Source: JAUJNH01 sp038253125 | GTDB lineage: Bacteria > Actinomycetota > Acidimicrobiia > Acidimicrobiales > JAUJNH01 | Assembly: GCA_038253125.1 (NCBI GenBank) | Contig: JBBSHM010000031.1 | Location: 1 to 27,327, forward strand | Direction: 5' to 3' | Length of the DNA: 27,327 nucleotides | In this document: positions 7,457 to 14,742 of the stretch, piece by piece | Layout of the letters: each line of letters begins with the position of its first letter | Position numbering within the stretch: position 1 is the stretch's first letter | Program-made: the position numbers and the translations under genes | The notes under the pieces: model-generated | Told to the model about the DNA's origin: nothing | The model's database searches: none | Seen by the model: the letters and a program-made list of their open reading frames with translations, nothing else

Positions 7457-8293
7457 TCAGGCTGGGTGGACCACGACGCGCCGGCGGGGGTCTTCGCCCT
7501 CGGAGGTGGTTGTGACCCCTTCGATGCCGTTGGCCGTGTCGTGGATGACCTTGCGATCGGCCGAGCTCATCGGCTCGAGGGCAGCGGCGGTGCCGCTCGC
7601 CACCACCTCCTCGGCCACCTTCTCGGTGAAGCGCCCGAGCGCCTCCCGCCGCTTGGCCCGGTAGCCGGCGACGTCGAGGAGCAGGCGGCCCGTACGAGCA
7701 CCGGTCCTGCGCTGCACCACCGTTCGGGCCAGATCCTGCAGGGCCAGCAGCGTGGCTCCCTTCGGCCCGATCAGCAGCCCAAGGTCGTCGCCCGTCACCT
7801 GGACCTCAGAGGTGTCCTCGTCCACCTCGACCACCGTTGTGGTGGACCCTTCGATGCCCATGGTCTGGAGCAGCCCCTCGACGAACTGCTTGGCCACCTG
7901 GGCCTGCTCGGCCAACGGGACCTCGGGCCGTTCCTCCGACATCGTCTCTACCATCGTCTCCACGTTCACAACATCCCCCTGCTCGTCTTCTTCAGCCACG
8001 GCCACGTCGGCCTGAGGCTGTGGGTTCGCCGGCTGCTGAGCGGCCGGAGGCGCGTCGGCCCTGGGCGCCCGGCTTCCGCTCCTTCGGCGGCGGCCGCTGT
8101 CGTCTTTCGACCGTGGCACCGCCGGCAGCAGGCGGGCCCGGACCCGGGCCTCCTCGCGCAAACGGCCGAAGAGGCCCATCTTCGCCTCGGCCAGCACCTC
8201 GACCTCGGTGTCCTCCTCGACCCCGCCCAAGAGGTCCAACGCCCGTTCGCGCGCCTCATCGATCGTTCTACCGGTGACCTCCACCCACTCCAT
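7457..8293 (-). CDS. jag: Jag/KhpB RNA-binding protein
   Basis: A cytoplasmic RNA-binding protein that in Gram-positives works with KhpA and is linked to cell elongation and division. The 278 residues show the three-part architecture. A Jag_N domain comes first (WVEVTGRTIDEARERALDLLG through MGLFGRLRE), then an acidic, proline-rich linker (about 60-115). A KH domain with GPKGATLLALQDLARTVV follows. Last is an R3H domain ending in STADRK-like residues and DPRRRVVVHPA. The start ATG overlaps the yidC stop by one base (TGATG), so translation is coupled. The downstream junction with rsmG is the CTGA overlap described there. Confidence 0.93.
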   Translation of the reverse strand: MEWVEVTGRTIDEARERALDLLGGVEEDTEVEVLAEAKMGLFGRLREEARVRARLLPAVPRSKDDSGRRRRSGSRAPRADAPPAAQQPANPQPQADVAVAEEDEQGDVVNVETMVETMSEERPEVPLAEQAQVAKQFVEGLLQTMGIEGSTTTVVEVDEDTSEVQVTGDDLGLLIGPKGATLLALQDLARTVVQRRTGARTGRLLLDVAGYRAKRREALGRFTEKVAEEVVASGTAAALEPMSSADRKVIHDTANGIEGVTTTSEGEDPRRRVVVHPA

Positions 8294-9549
8294 CAGCGAC
8301 CCTTCCTGCGCTTCTTCGGTTGCTGCCGCCCTGGGTTGGCCAGAGGCACGCTATGGCCGCCGCCGTTCGAGCCGCCGTTCTGGCCCGGGGGCGGGCTGTC
8401 GGTGACCGGCTTGGGCGCCGGGCCGAGCTTGGGGGGCACCTTCACCGGGAGCTTGGGCGTCTTGACCGAGGAGCCGTTGCCCCCCGCACCCTTGCCCGCC
8501 GGCTGGTTGCCGCCCTTCGGGTTGCCGCCCTTCGGGTTGCCGCCGGGCCTGGTCGACGACTTCGGCGGCTTGGCCTTCACCGCCGCGTTGCCCTTCTTGG
8601 GGCCCGAGGCGGCCTCCTTGGCGATCGCCGCCTGCTTGTCCTTCAACGACTCGGCCAGCGTCGGGTCGAACCGGTACAAGGCCCACTGCTGCACGATCCG
8701 CAGGGCGCTGCTGGTGGCCCAGTACAGAGTCAGGCCCGCCTGGAAGGCCCAGCCCCAGACGCCGAAGAGGAACGGCATCACCTTGGTGACGGTCTGCATC
8801 TGGGGGTTGGCGGCGGCGGCGGCCGGGTTGCGACGGTTGACCTGGCGCTGGGCGAACACCTGCAGGGCGATCATCAGCACGATCAGGCCCAGGTAGGGCA
8901 GGAACTTGATGAAGCCGTCGTGCACCACCTGGCTGGCCGACTTGGCCAGGTCGAAGCCAAAGGCCTTGACCTCGCCCGGGGCATGCCCCAGGCGCTTCAG
9001 CCCCGAGGCTGCGTACCACTGGTGAGGGTCCATCCCCCGCAGGGAGTGGTACAGCTTCGAACCCGTGGGGAGGTGCTGGGGATCACCCAGCTTGATCGAG
9101 CCACTGGGGGCCGACTTGCCGCGACCGAAGCTGAGGGGCGGGCCCCACTGGCCGTACGGCTTGCCCGCCACCGTGGCCGGGTTGTAGTAGCGGACCCGGC
9201 TCATGCCCCGCAGCACCCCGAACAGGGCGATGAAGAACGGGCTCTGCACGATGAAGGGCAGGCACCCGCCGACGGGGCTGACCTTGTTCTCCTTGTACAT
9301 CGCCATGATGGCCTCGTTGAGGGCCTGACGGTCGTCCTTGAACTGGGCCTGGAGCCGCTTCTGCTCCGGCATCAGCTTCTGGATCTTGATGGTGGACCGC
9401 AGGCCCTTCAGCGTGAGCGGCGTCAGGATGGCCAGGACGATGCAGGTGAGGCCGAGGATGGCCACGGCGTAGTTGGGGACGACGCTGTAGATGGCGGCGA
9501 GGATCGCCGCCATCAGCTGGTAGAGCGGGTCGAGGACGTTGGCGAGCAA
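8293..9549 (-). CDS. yidC: membrane protein insertase YidC (Oxa1 family)
   Basis: An integral membrane insertase that helps fold membrane proteins with or without Sec. The 418 residues lack the large periplasmic domain of proteobacterial YidC and are of the Gram-positive type. The hydrophobic segments include VVPNYAVAILGLTCIVLAIL and the conserved hairpin GGCLPFIVQSPFFIALFGVL. Later segments (FLPYLGLIVLMIAL, MPFLFGVWGWAFQAGLTLYW) complete the core. After about residue 310 there is a long Lys/Pro/Gly-rich tail with pentad repeats (GGNPK twice, then GGNQP) and a basic end KKRRKGR, which may contact the ribosome. The start is TTG at 9549, with AGGAG about eight bases upstream at the yidD stop. 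Confidence 0.94.
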   Translation of the reverse strand: MLANVLDPLYQLMAAILAAIYSVVPNYAVAILGLTCIVLAILTPLTLKGLRSTIKIQKLMPEQKRLQAQFKDDRQALNEAIMAMYKENKVSPVGGCLPFIVQSPFFIALFGVLRGMSRVRYYNPATVAGKPYGQWGPPLSFGRGKSAPSGSIKLGDPQHLPTGSKLYHSLRGMDPHQWYAASGLKRLGHAPGEVKAFGFDLAKSASQVVHDGFIKFLPYLGLIVLMIALQVFAQRQVNRRNPAAAAANPQMQTVTKVMPFLFGVWGWAFQAGLTLYWATSSALRIVQQWALYRFDPTLAESLKDKQAAIAKEAASGPKKGNAAVKAKPPKSSTRPGGNPKGGNPKGGNQPAGKGAGGNGSSVKTPKLPVKVPPKLGPAPKPVTDSPPPGQNGGSNGGGHSVPLANPGRQQPKKRRKGR

Positions 9550-9560
9550 CGGAGGGCTCC

Positions 9561-9875
9561 TCAGCTGAGCGGCCGCGTGGGCCGCTCTGGTCGGGGCGGA
9601 TGTCTGCGACGGTCGATGTCGGGTACCGGATCGGGGCCAAAGGCGCCCCAGGGATGGCAGCGGCCCAGGCGCCGCACCGCCAGCCAGGCGCCGCGGCGGG
9701 CGCCGAAGCGCTCAAGGGCGGTGGCCGCATAGGCCGAGCAGCTCGGGTCGTAGCGGCAGGGGGAGGCCCGGCCGGCACGGGCCGCCTGGTACAGCCGGAC
9801 CAGGCCCAGCAGGACCCCGGCAGGGATCGAGACCGGTCGGCCTTCGACCCGGCCAGCGGCTTCGACCCGGCTCAT
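9561..9875 (-). CDS. yidD: membrane protein insertion efficiency factor YidD
   Basis: YidD is a small membrane-associated protein encoded between rnpA and yidC in most bacteria that aids membrane protein insertion. The 104 residues contain the family signature SPCRYDPSCSAYA, then ALERFGARRGAWLAVRRLGRCHPWG and DPVPD. The proline/arginine-rich end after about residue 85 is not conserved. The ATG at 9875 overlaps the rnpA stop in an ATGA junction, and the stop is 11 bases before the yidC start. Confidence 0.93.
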   Translation of the reverse strand: MSRVEAAGRVEGRPVSIPAGVLLGLVRLYQAARAGRASPCRYDPSCSAYAATALERFGARRGAWLAVRRLGRCHPWGAFGPDPVPDIDRRRHPPRPERPTRPLS

Positions 9876-10240
9876 GGCGCGGCGCCGAGCACGATCCGCA
9901 GGTGGGAGCGCAGGGTCGGCCCGTCGACGCTGGCGGCGGCGGGGGCCAGGACCACCAGGTAGCTGCCGGCCGGCAGCCTCCCGGCCCGGGCCAGGCCGGC
10001 CAGCTCGTCGCGCAGCCGGCGGCGCAGCCGGTTGCGCACCACCGACGGACCAACCTTGCGCCCGATGGCGAAGGCCACGCAGGGCGGCGCCGGTGCCTCG
10101 GCGGCGGCGGCGGCGGGAACAGCCGCCGGGACGAACGCAACCGTCACCGGACCGCTCCGGCGACGGGTGCCGCCGTGGTCGCGGGGCCGGGCCAACGCCG
10201 AAAAGGCGTCGGCACTACGAACCCTCCACACATCATGCAA
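9872..10240 (-). CDS. rnpA: ribonuclease P protein component
   Basis: The protein subunit of RNase P, which matures tRNA 5' ends together with the catalytic RNA. The 122 residues carry the diagnostic basic motif GRKVGPSVVRNRLRRRLRD in the second half. An Ala/Pro-rich insertion (about 38-52) lies between the first and second strands. The N-terminus RVRSADAFSAL fits the family. The start shown is TTG at 10240, and a GTG at 10231 would remove three residues and is equally plausible. It follows rpmH after 18 bases, the normal rpmH-rnpA order. Confidence 0.92.
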   Translation of the reverse strand: MHDVWRVRSADAFSALARPRDHGGTRRRSGPVTVAFVPAAVPAAAAAEAPAPPCVAFAIGRKVGPSVVRNRLRRRLRDELAGLARAGRLPAGSYLVVLAPAAASVDGPTLRSHLRIVLGAAP

Positions 10241-10258
10241 GCGCCGGCTCTGCCCGCG

Positions 10259-10396
10259 TCAGGCCGACAGCCGCGTGCGGCCCTTCAGGCGGCGGGCCCG
10301 GATCACCGCACGGCCGCCTGCGGTGCTCATGCGCTTGCGGAACCCGTGGACCTTGGCTCGACGCCGGGTGTTCGGCTGGAAAGTGCGCTTGGACAT
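10259..10396 (-). CDS. rpmH: 50S ribosomal protein L34
   Basis: A 45-residue, highly basic ribosomal protein of the large subunit. The translation starts MSKRTFQPNTRRRAK, continues VHGFRKRMSTAGGRAVI and ends LKGRTRLSA, an almost invariant L34 pattern. The ATG at 10396 has AGGAG about seven bases upstream. It is the first gene of the leftward rpmH-rnpA-yidD-yidC-jag-rsmG-parA-parB run and marks the divergence point next to dnaA. Confidence 0.97.
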   Translation of the reverse strand: MSKRTFQPNTRRRAKVHGFRKRMSTAGGRAVIRARRLKGRTRLSA

Positions 10397-10730
10397 TGCC
10401 GCTCCTGGTGGTTGCGTGGCTCGACACCGCCACGGCGCGTGGCTCGGGGTGCCGCGGGCTGGCGCGCACCACCGAGCGCGCCGGGGGGCGCCCGACCCCC
10501 GACGCTACCGGACGGCTCCGGCAACAGCCAGCAGGCCGGCACGAAGCGTCAGCCTCGTCGCTCGGACCCTGGCGCCCCGCCACGCCGCCTCTGCCCGGTG
10601 CTACCGTACCGGGATCGCCTCGGGCGGCTGCACGGCCGCAACGAAGGCGCTGGATGATCCGTCTTCCCCGGTCATCCACAGCTGTGGACAGGGTGTGGAC
10701 GGACGAGGGCGGGGGAGGGCGACAGCGCCA
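10397..10730. other. rpmH-dnaA divergent intergenic region
   Basis: These 334 bp separate the two divergent replication-region operons and hold no gene I can support. The only clear content is the DnaA-box cluster at the dnaA end. The rest is GC-rich with no convincing -35/-10 pair that I can defend by eye, though promoters for both rpmH and dnaA must lie here. Confidence 0.6.
10672..10702. promoter_or_regulatory. DnaA-box cluster upstream of dnaA
   Basis: Three near-consensus 9-mers lie in 31 bp. TCATCCACA is at 10672-10680 (plus); the reverse-strand boxes CTGTCCACA and CCGTCCACA read as TGTGGACAG (10683-10691) and TGTGGACGG (10694-10702). Each differs from TTATCCACA by one or two bases. 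They end 28 bases before the dnaA start, a place suited to DnaA autoregulation or to an origin subregion. Confidence 0.75.
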
Positions 10731-12167
10731 GTGACCGACGCACAGCGACTGTGGCAGGCCTGCACCGGGACCATCCGCGAGCAGCTCACCGAGGCGGTGT
10801 GGCAGACGACCTTCGAGGAGGTGTCCGTCGAACCCGGCGACAGCGGCGAGCTGGTGCTGCGGGTGCCGAACCTGCTCGTGCGCGACCGGATCGAGAAGCG
10901 CTTCCTGTCGCTCGTGCGTGATGCTCTCGACGACGCTGGCGGCGCCAGCTTCACCCTGCGGCTGGCGGTGGCACCGGCTCCGTCACACCTGGCCGGGTCA
11001 GCCGATGACCTCGGCGACGAGGTCTACGAGGCAGCGCCGAGGCGGGGCAGGACATCATCGGAGCACGCCGGCGACACCATGGAGCTGCGACGCAACACCG
11101 CGGCCATCGACGCCGGCCCGGTCAGCACCCGCAACGGCAACTCGGCGCTGAATCCCGACTTCACCTTCGAAGCCTTCGTCATCGGCGAGACGAACCGCTT
11201 CGCCTACGCCGCGGCCCGGGCCGCCGCCGAGTCGCCGGCCAAAAGCTACAACCCGCTGTTCATCTACGGCGCCAGCGGGCTCGGCAAGACCCACCTGCTC
11301 CACGCCATCGGCAACTACGTGCGGGCGCAGTACCCCGGCCGGCACGTGCAGTACGTCTCCACCGAGAAGTTCCTGAACGAGTACATCAACATGATCCGCA
11401 CGAGCACGGGCGACGAGTTCCGCCGGCGCTACCGACAGGTCGACGTGCTGCTCATCGACGACGTGCAGTTCCTGGCCGGCAAGGAGGGCACCCAGGAGGA
11501 GTTCTTCCACACCTTCAACGAGCTGTTCCAGGCCAACAGCCAGATCGTGCTGACGAGCGACACCCACCCCCGGGGCATCCCCACCCTCGAGGACCGCCTC
11601 CGCAGCCGCTTCGTGTCGGGCCTTGTCACCGACGTGCAGCCCCCCGACCTCGAGACCCGCCTCGCCATCCTGCGCAAGAAGTCCGAGGGCGAGAAGGTCG
11701 AGCCGCCCCGCGACGTCCTTGAGCTCATCGCCACCCACGTCAAGGACAACATCCGTGAGCTGGAGGGCGCCCTGACCCGGGTGATCGCCTACGAGAGCCT
11801 GGAGGGCACCCCGCTGACCCTGCTGGTGGCCGAGCGGATCCTGAGCGACATCCTCTCGGCCGGCGAGGGCCGGCGCATCACCCCGGCCATAGTGCTGGAG
11901 ACGGCGTCGAAGCTGTTCGACTTCCCGCTCGAGGACCTGTGCGGACCGGCCCGAAAGCGCCCGTTGGTCGACGCCCGCCAGATCACCATGTACGTGATGC
12001 GCGAGCTGACCGAGCTGTCGTATCCCTCGATCGGCGAGCAGTTCGGTGGCCGCGACCACACCACGGTGCTGCACGCCGTACAGAAGATCACCGGGCAGAT
12101 GAAGGAGAAGCGGGCCGTCTTCGACCAGGTCACCCAGCTCCGCCAGGCTGTCCTTCACGGTGGGTGA
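10731..12167 (+). CDS. dnaA: chromosomal replication initiator DnaA
   Basis: DnaA-ATP binds DnaA boxes, opens the origin and helps load the helicase. The 478 residues show domain I (about 1-85, LWQACTGTIREQLTEAVWQTTF), a short linker, and the AAA+ domain. The AAA+ domain begins LNPDFTFEAFVIGETNRFA, with Walker A GASGLGKT at 180-187 and Walker B LLIDDVQF from residue 240. Domain IV carries the DNA-binding signature GRDHTTVLHAVQKI from residue 440. The open frame extends upstream to 10032, but that part overlaps rnpA and rpmH. The GTG at 10731 yields the conserved N-terminus VTDAQRLW, with GGAGGG about 12 bases upstream. It is the first gene of the rightward arm. Confidence 0.97.
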   Translation: MTDAQRLWQACTGTIREQLTEAVWQTTFEEVSVEPGDSGELVLRVPNLLVRDRIEKRFLSLVRDALDDAGGASFTLRLAVAPAPSHLAGSADDLGDEVYEAAPRRGRTSSEHAGDTMELRRNTAAIDAGPVSTRNGNSALNPDFTFEAFVIGETNRFAYAAARAAAESPAKSYNPLFIYGASGLGKTHLLHAIGNYVRAQYPGRHVQYVSTEKFLNEYINMIRTSTGDEFRRRYRQVDVLLIDDVQFLAGKEGTQEEFFHTFNELFQANSQIVLTSDTHPRGIPTLEDRLRSRFVSGLVTDVQPPDLETRLAILRKKSEGEKVEPPRDVLELIATHVKDNIRELEGALTRVIAYESLEGTPLTLLVAERILSDILSAGEGRRITPAIVLETASKLFDFPLEDLCGPARKRPLVDARQITMYVMRELTELSYPSIGEQFGGRDHTTVLHAVQKITGQMKEKRAVFDQVTQLRQAVLHGG

Positions 12168-12404
12168 CAGCCACGGTGGGGGCGCCCTCGCTGGACGATG
12201 GCCCAGTGGACGACAGCTGCACGAGCGGTGCACGACGGGTCGGTTGTCCACATGGTCGGCGTGCGCCCGCCTCAGCCTGTGGGAGGCTGGGGACGGGGGC
12301 GGGACAGCGGCAGGGTCCCTGACCTGGGATGATGTGGGTTTCTCCACAATCCACAGCACCTACTACTGGTCCTAGATCTACATCTAGAAAGAGAAAGAAG
12401 AACA
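12168..12404 (+). other. oriC: oriC, dnaA-dnaN intergenic replication origin
   Basis: A 237-bp intergenic region at the switch of gene polarity. It contains DnaA boxes TTGTCCACA (12244-12252) and TTCTCCACA (12340-12348), an overlapping CAATCCACA (12347-12355), and the most AT-rich stretch of the neighbourhood at about 12361-12404. The location between dnaA and dnaN is the standard origin site. It is short and has few boxes compared with Streptomyces or mycobacterial origins, so further boxes upstream of dnaA may contribute. Confidence 0.75.
12340..12388 (+). other. DnaA-box/DnaA-trio unwinding module
   Basis: Tandem boxes TTCTCCACA and CAATCCACA are followed by a short spacer and a run of triplets CTA CTA CTG GTC CTA GAT CTA CAT CTA (12360-12386). 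As I remember it, the B. subtilis basal unwinding module has the same arrangement, with boxes ending AATCCACAG followed by CTACTATTACTTCTACTA. The triplets here are imperfect. The segment also contains the inverted repeat CTAGAT-CTAC-ATCTAG (12372-12387). Confidence 0.6.
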
Positions 12405-13556
12405 GTGAAGCTTCGCTGTGAACGAGATGTGCTGGTCGAGGCGCTGAGCACGGCCCAGCGCGCCGTCACCAACCGCAACGCCGCCCTGCCGGTGCTGGCC
12501 GGCGTTCGCCTCGAGCTCTCGGGCGACACGCTGCGCGTCACCGGCACGGATCTGGACCTGTTCGCCCACGTCCAGATCGAGGTGGTGGGCGAGGCCGACG
12601 GCAGCGTCGTGGTGCCGGCCCGGCTGGCCGCCGACATCGTGCGGTCCCTGGAGGCTGGCGTGGTCAGGGTGGATGGCGGCGACGAGGAGCTCAAGATCTC
12701 CTCGGGCCGGGCCGAGTTCTCGGTTCGCACCTACGTGGCCGCCGACTTCCCGAAGGTGCCGGCGCCGGCCGAGCGCTCGGTCACTCTGCCGGCGGCGGTG
12801 CTGGGCGAGGCGCTGCGCCAGGTGGTCCGGGCGGCCTCGGCCGACGAGGGCGTCCCGATCATCACCGGGGTGCTCCTGGCCGGCGAGGCGACGGGCCTGC
12901 GCCTGGTGGCCACCGACAAGTACCGGCTGGCCGTGCGTGACCTGCCGGGCGTGCACGTCCTGGCCGAGGGCCAGCAGGTCCTGGTGCCGGCCCGGGCCCT
13001 GGCCGAGCTGCAGCGCCTGCTGCCGACCGCCCAGGGCCCGACCGCCCAGGGCCCGAGCGGTTCCACGGAGGAGTCGCCGGGGGCCGAGGTCACCCTGCGC
13101 CTGGGAGAGCACGACGCCACCTTCGAGGTCGGCCACGCCCGACTCACCACCCGGCTGATCCCCGGCAGCTTCCCCGACTACCGCCAGCTGCTGATCTCGG
13201 GCTACAAGAACCAGCTGACCGTGGGCAAGGAGCCCCTCCTCGAGGCGCTGAAGCGGGTGAAGCTGCTGGTCCGCGACACGATCACCAGCGTCCGTGTCCA
13301 TCTCCAGCCCGAGACCATCACCCTCACCGTCGCCACCGCGGACGTGGGCACGGCCACCGAGGACGTCGACGCCAAGTACGAGGGTGAGGACCTGGTCGTC
13401 GCCTTCAACCCGGCGTACCTGATCGACGGTCTCGAAGCCATCCCGGGCGACGAGGTGCTCCTGCAGGCCCAGGACAAGATGAAGCAGGTCACTCTCACCA
13501 AGAACGAGCCGGGCGCCCCCGAGTACCTGTACCTGTTGATGCCCGTCCGGGTCTAG
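12405..13556 (+). CDS. dnaN: DNA polymerase III beta subunit (sliding clamp)
   Basis: The homodimeric ring that tethers the replicative polymerase to DNA. The 383 residues start KLRCERDVLVEALSTAQRAV and show the three repeated clamp domains, including ITGVLLAGEATGLRLVATDKYRLAV, TRLIPGSFPDYRQLL and VAFNPAYLIDGLEAI. The protein ends YLLMPVRV, the normal clamp C-terminus. The start is GTG at 12405, with a weak purine-rich leader (GAAAGAAG) directly following the AT-rich origin stretch. An exact 15-bp tandem duplication adds a second TAQGP in a loop of the middle domain. recF begins 11 bp downstream. Confidence 0.97.
   Translation: MKLRCERDVLVEALSTAQRAVTNRNAALPVLAGVRLELSGDTLRVTGTDLDLFAHVQIEVVGEADGSVVVPARLAADIVRSLEAGVVRVDGGDEELKISSGRAEFSVRTYVAADFPKVPAPAERSVTLPAAVLGEALRQVVRAASADEGVPIITGVLLAGEATGLRLVATDKYRLAVRDLPGVHVLAEGQQVLVPARALAELQRLLPTAQGPTAQGPSGSTEESPGAEVTLRLGEHDATFEVGHARLTTRLIPGSFPDYRQLLISGYKNQLTVGKEPLLEALKRVKLLVRDTITSVRVHLQPETITLTVATADVGTATEDVDAKYEGEDLVVAFNPAYLIDGLEAIPGDEVLLQAQDKMKQVTLTKNEPGAPEYLYLLMPVRV
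13026..13055 (+). repeat. exact 15-bp tandem duplication in dnaN
   Basis: ACCGCCCAGGGCCCG occurs twice back to back (13026-13040 and 13041-13055), encoding TAQGP twice in a loop before the EVTLRLGEH strand. It is in frame and looks recent because the copies are identical. Confidence 0.9.
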
Positions 13557-13567
13557 CGGCCTGAGCC

Positions 13568-14659
13568 TTGAGGCTGGAGCGGTTGTGGCTCACCGACTTC
13601 CGCAGCTATGAGGCGGCCGAGCTGGTGCCGGCGCCCGACGGGCTGACGGTGATCGTGGGGGCCAACGGGCAGGGCAAGACGAACCTGCTGGAGGCGGTGG
13701 CGTGGCTGGCCACGCTGTCGTCGTTGCGGGGGGCGCCCAACGAGGCGCTGGTGCGGGTGGGGGCCGGGCGGGCGGTGGTGCGGGCCGAGGGGGAGCGGGA
13801 GGGCCGGCGTCTGCTGCTCGAAGCCGAGGTTCCGGCCCGGGGCGGACGGGTGCGGGTACAGGTGAACCGCCAGGCGCTGGGGCGCAGCCGTGAGCTGCTC
13901 GGAGCGTTGCGGGTGAGCGTGTTCAGCCCTGACGACCTCGATCTGGTCAAAGGGGGCCCGGATGGGCGACGCCGGCTGCTCGACGAGGCGCTGGCCAGCG
14001 TCGGGTCCCGCTACGGGGCCCTGCAGGACGACCTGGCCCGGGTGCTGAAGCAGCGGGGGGCGCTGCTCAAGGGCGTGGAAGGGGGCCGCCTGGACGAGTC
14101 GGCGGCTCTGACCCTGGATGTGTTCGACGCCAGGCTGGCCACGGTCGGGGCGGCGGCCGCCTCGGCCCGGCGCAACCTAGTGGCCCGCCTGGCCCCGGTG
14201 GTCGCCGCCTCCTATGACCGTCTCGCCGGTCGCACGTCGTCGGTGTCGGTGTCATACGACACCGCCTGGGGGCTGGACGAGGACGACCTGGCTGCGGCGC
14301 TGGCTGCCGCCCGGGTCGACGACGTGCGCCGGGGGGTGTCGACCGTGGGTCCGCACCGGGACGAGCTCGGCCTGGTCATCGGCGGACTGACGGCCCGCAC
14401 CCATGCCAGCCAGGGCGAGCAGCGGACGCTGGCGCTGGCCCTGCGCCTGGCCGTGCACGAGGTGGTCACCGAGGTGGCGGGTTCCGCCCCGATCCTGCTG
14501 TTGGACGACGTGTTCTCCGAGCTGGACCCGGCCCGCACCGCGGCGCTGGTGGCCAGCCTGCCGGCCGGCCAGGCCCTGCTGACCACGGCGGGTGATGTGC
14601 CGCCCGGCATCGCCGCCGCCGCCACCGTCCGGGTCGAGGGCGGCCGCCTGCTCGCCTGA
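13568..14659 (+). CDS. recF: DNA replication and repair protein RecF
   Basis: An SMC-like ATPase that helps load RecA at gapped DNA through RecOR. The 363 residues begin RLERLWLTDFRSY with Walker A GANGQGKT at 31-38. They contain the ABC-type signature SQGEQRTLALALRLA and end with Walker B ILLLDDVFSELD (from 309). The size is normal. The start is TTG at 13568, with no ATG or GTG closer that keeps the conserved N-terminus. It sits 11 bp after dnaN and is probably co-transcribed with it. In many relatives dciA follows directly; here about 1.5 kb of other genes intervene. Confidence 0.95.
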   Translation: MRLERLWLTDFRSYEAAELVPAPDGLTVIVGANGQGKTNLLEAVAWLATLSSLRGAPNEALVRVGAGRAVVRAEGEREGRRLLLEAEVPARGGRVRVQVNRQALGRSRELLGALRVSVFSPDDLDLVKGGPDGRRRLLDEALASVGSRYGALQDDLARVLKQRGALLKGVEGGRLDESAALTLDVFDARLATVGAAAASARRNLVARLAPVVAASYDRLAGRTSSVSVSYDTAWGLDEDDLAAALAAARVDDVRRGVSTVGPHRDELGLVIGGLTARTHASQGEQRTLALALRLAVHEVVTEVAGSAPILLLDDVFSELDPARTAALVASLPAGQALLTTAGDVPPGIAAAATVRVEGGRLLA

Positions 14660-14681
14660 CCACGGGCCTATCACGTCGATG

Positions 14682-14736
14682 ACCCTTCCCTGGATCGGCG
14701 AGGCTGCTTGCATACCTCGGCGGCGCCGGGAAGGGT
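14682..14736. repeat. inverted repeat downstream of recF
   Basis: ACCCTTCCC (14682-14690) and GGGAAGGGT (14728-14736) form perfect 9-bp arms around 37 bases that are partly self-complementary. The second arm reaches to six bases before the ATG of the next gene. It may be a recF terminator or a leader structure, but there is no T-run and the loop is long. Confidence 0.4.
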
Positions 14737-14742
14737 GGTGAG

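Noticed and set aside
7958..7975. Fourth parS site (CTCCACGTTCACAAC)
   Set aside because: The CACGTG core is absent and the arms do not match, so it is a chance similarity in the jag linker.
10032..10730. Upstream extension of the dnaA frame (711 residues in all)
   Set aside because: It overlaps rnpA and rpmH on the other strand, is Arg/Ala/Pro-rich out-of-frame sequence, and the GTG at 10731 gives the conserved DnaA N-terminus.
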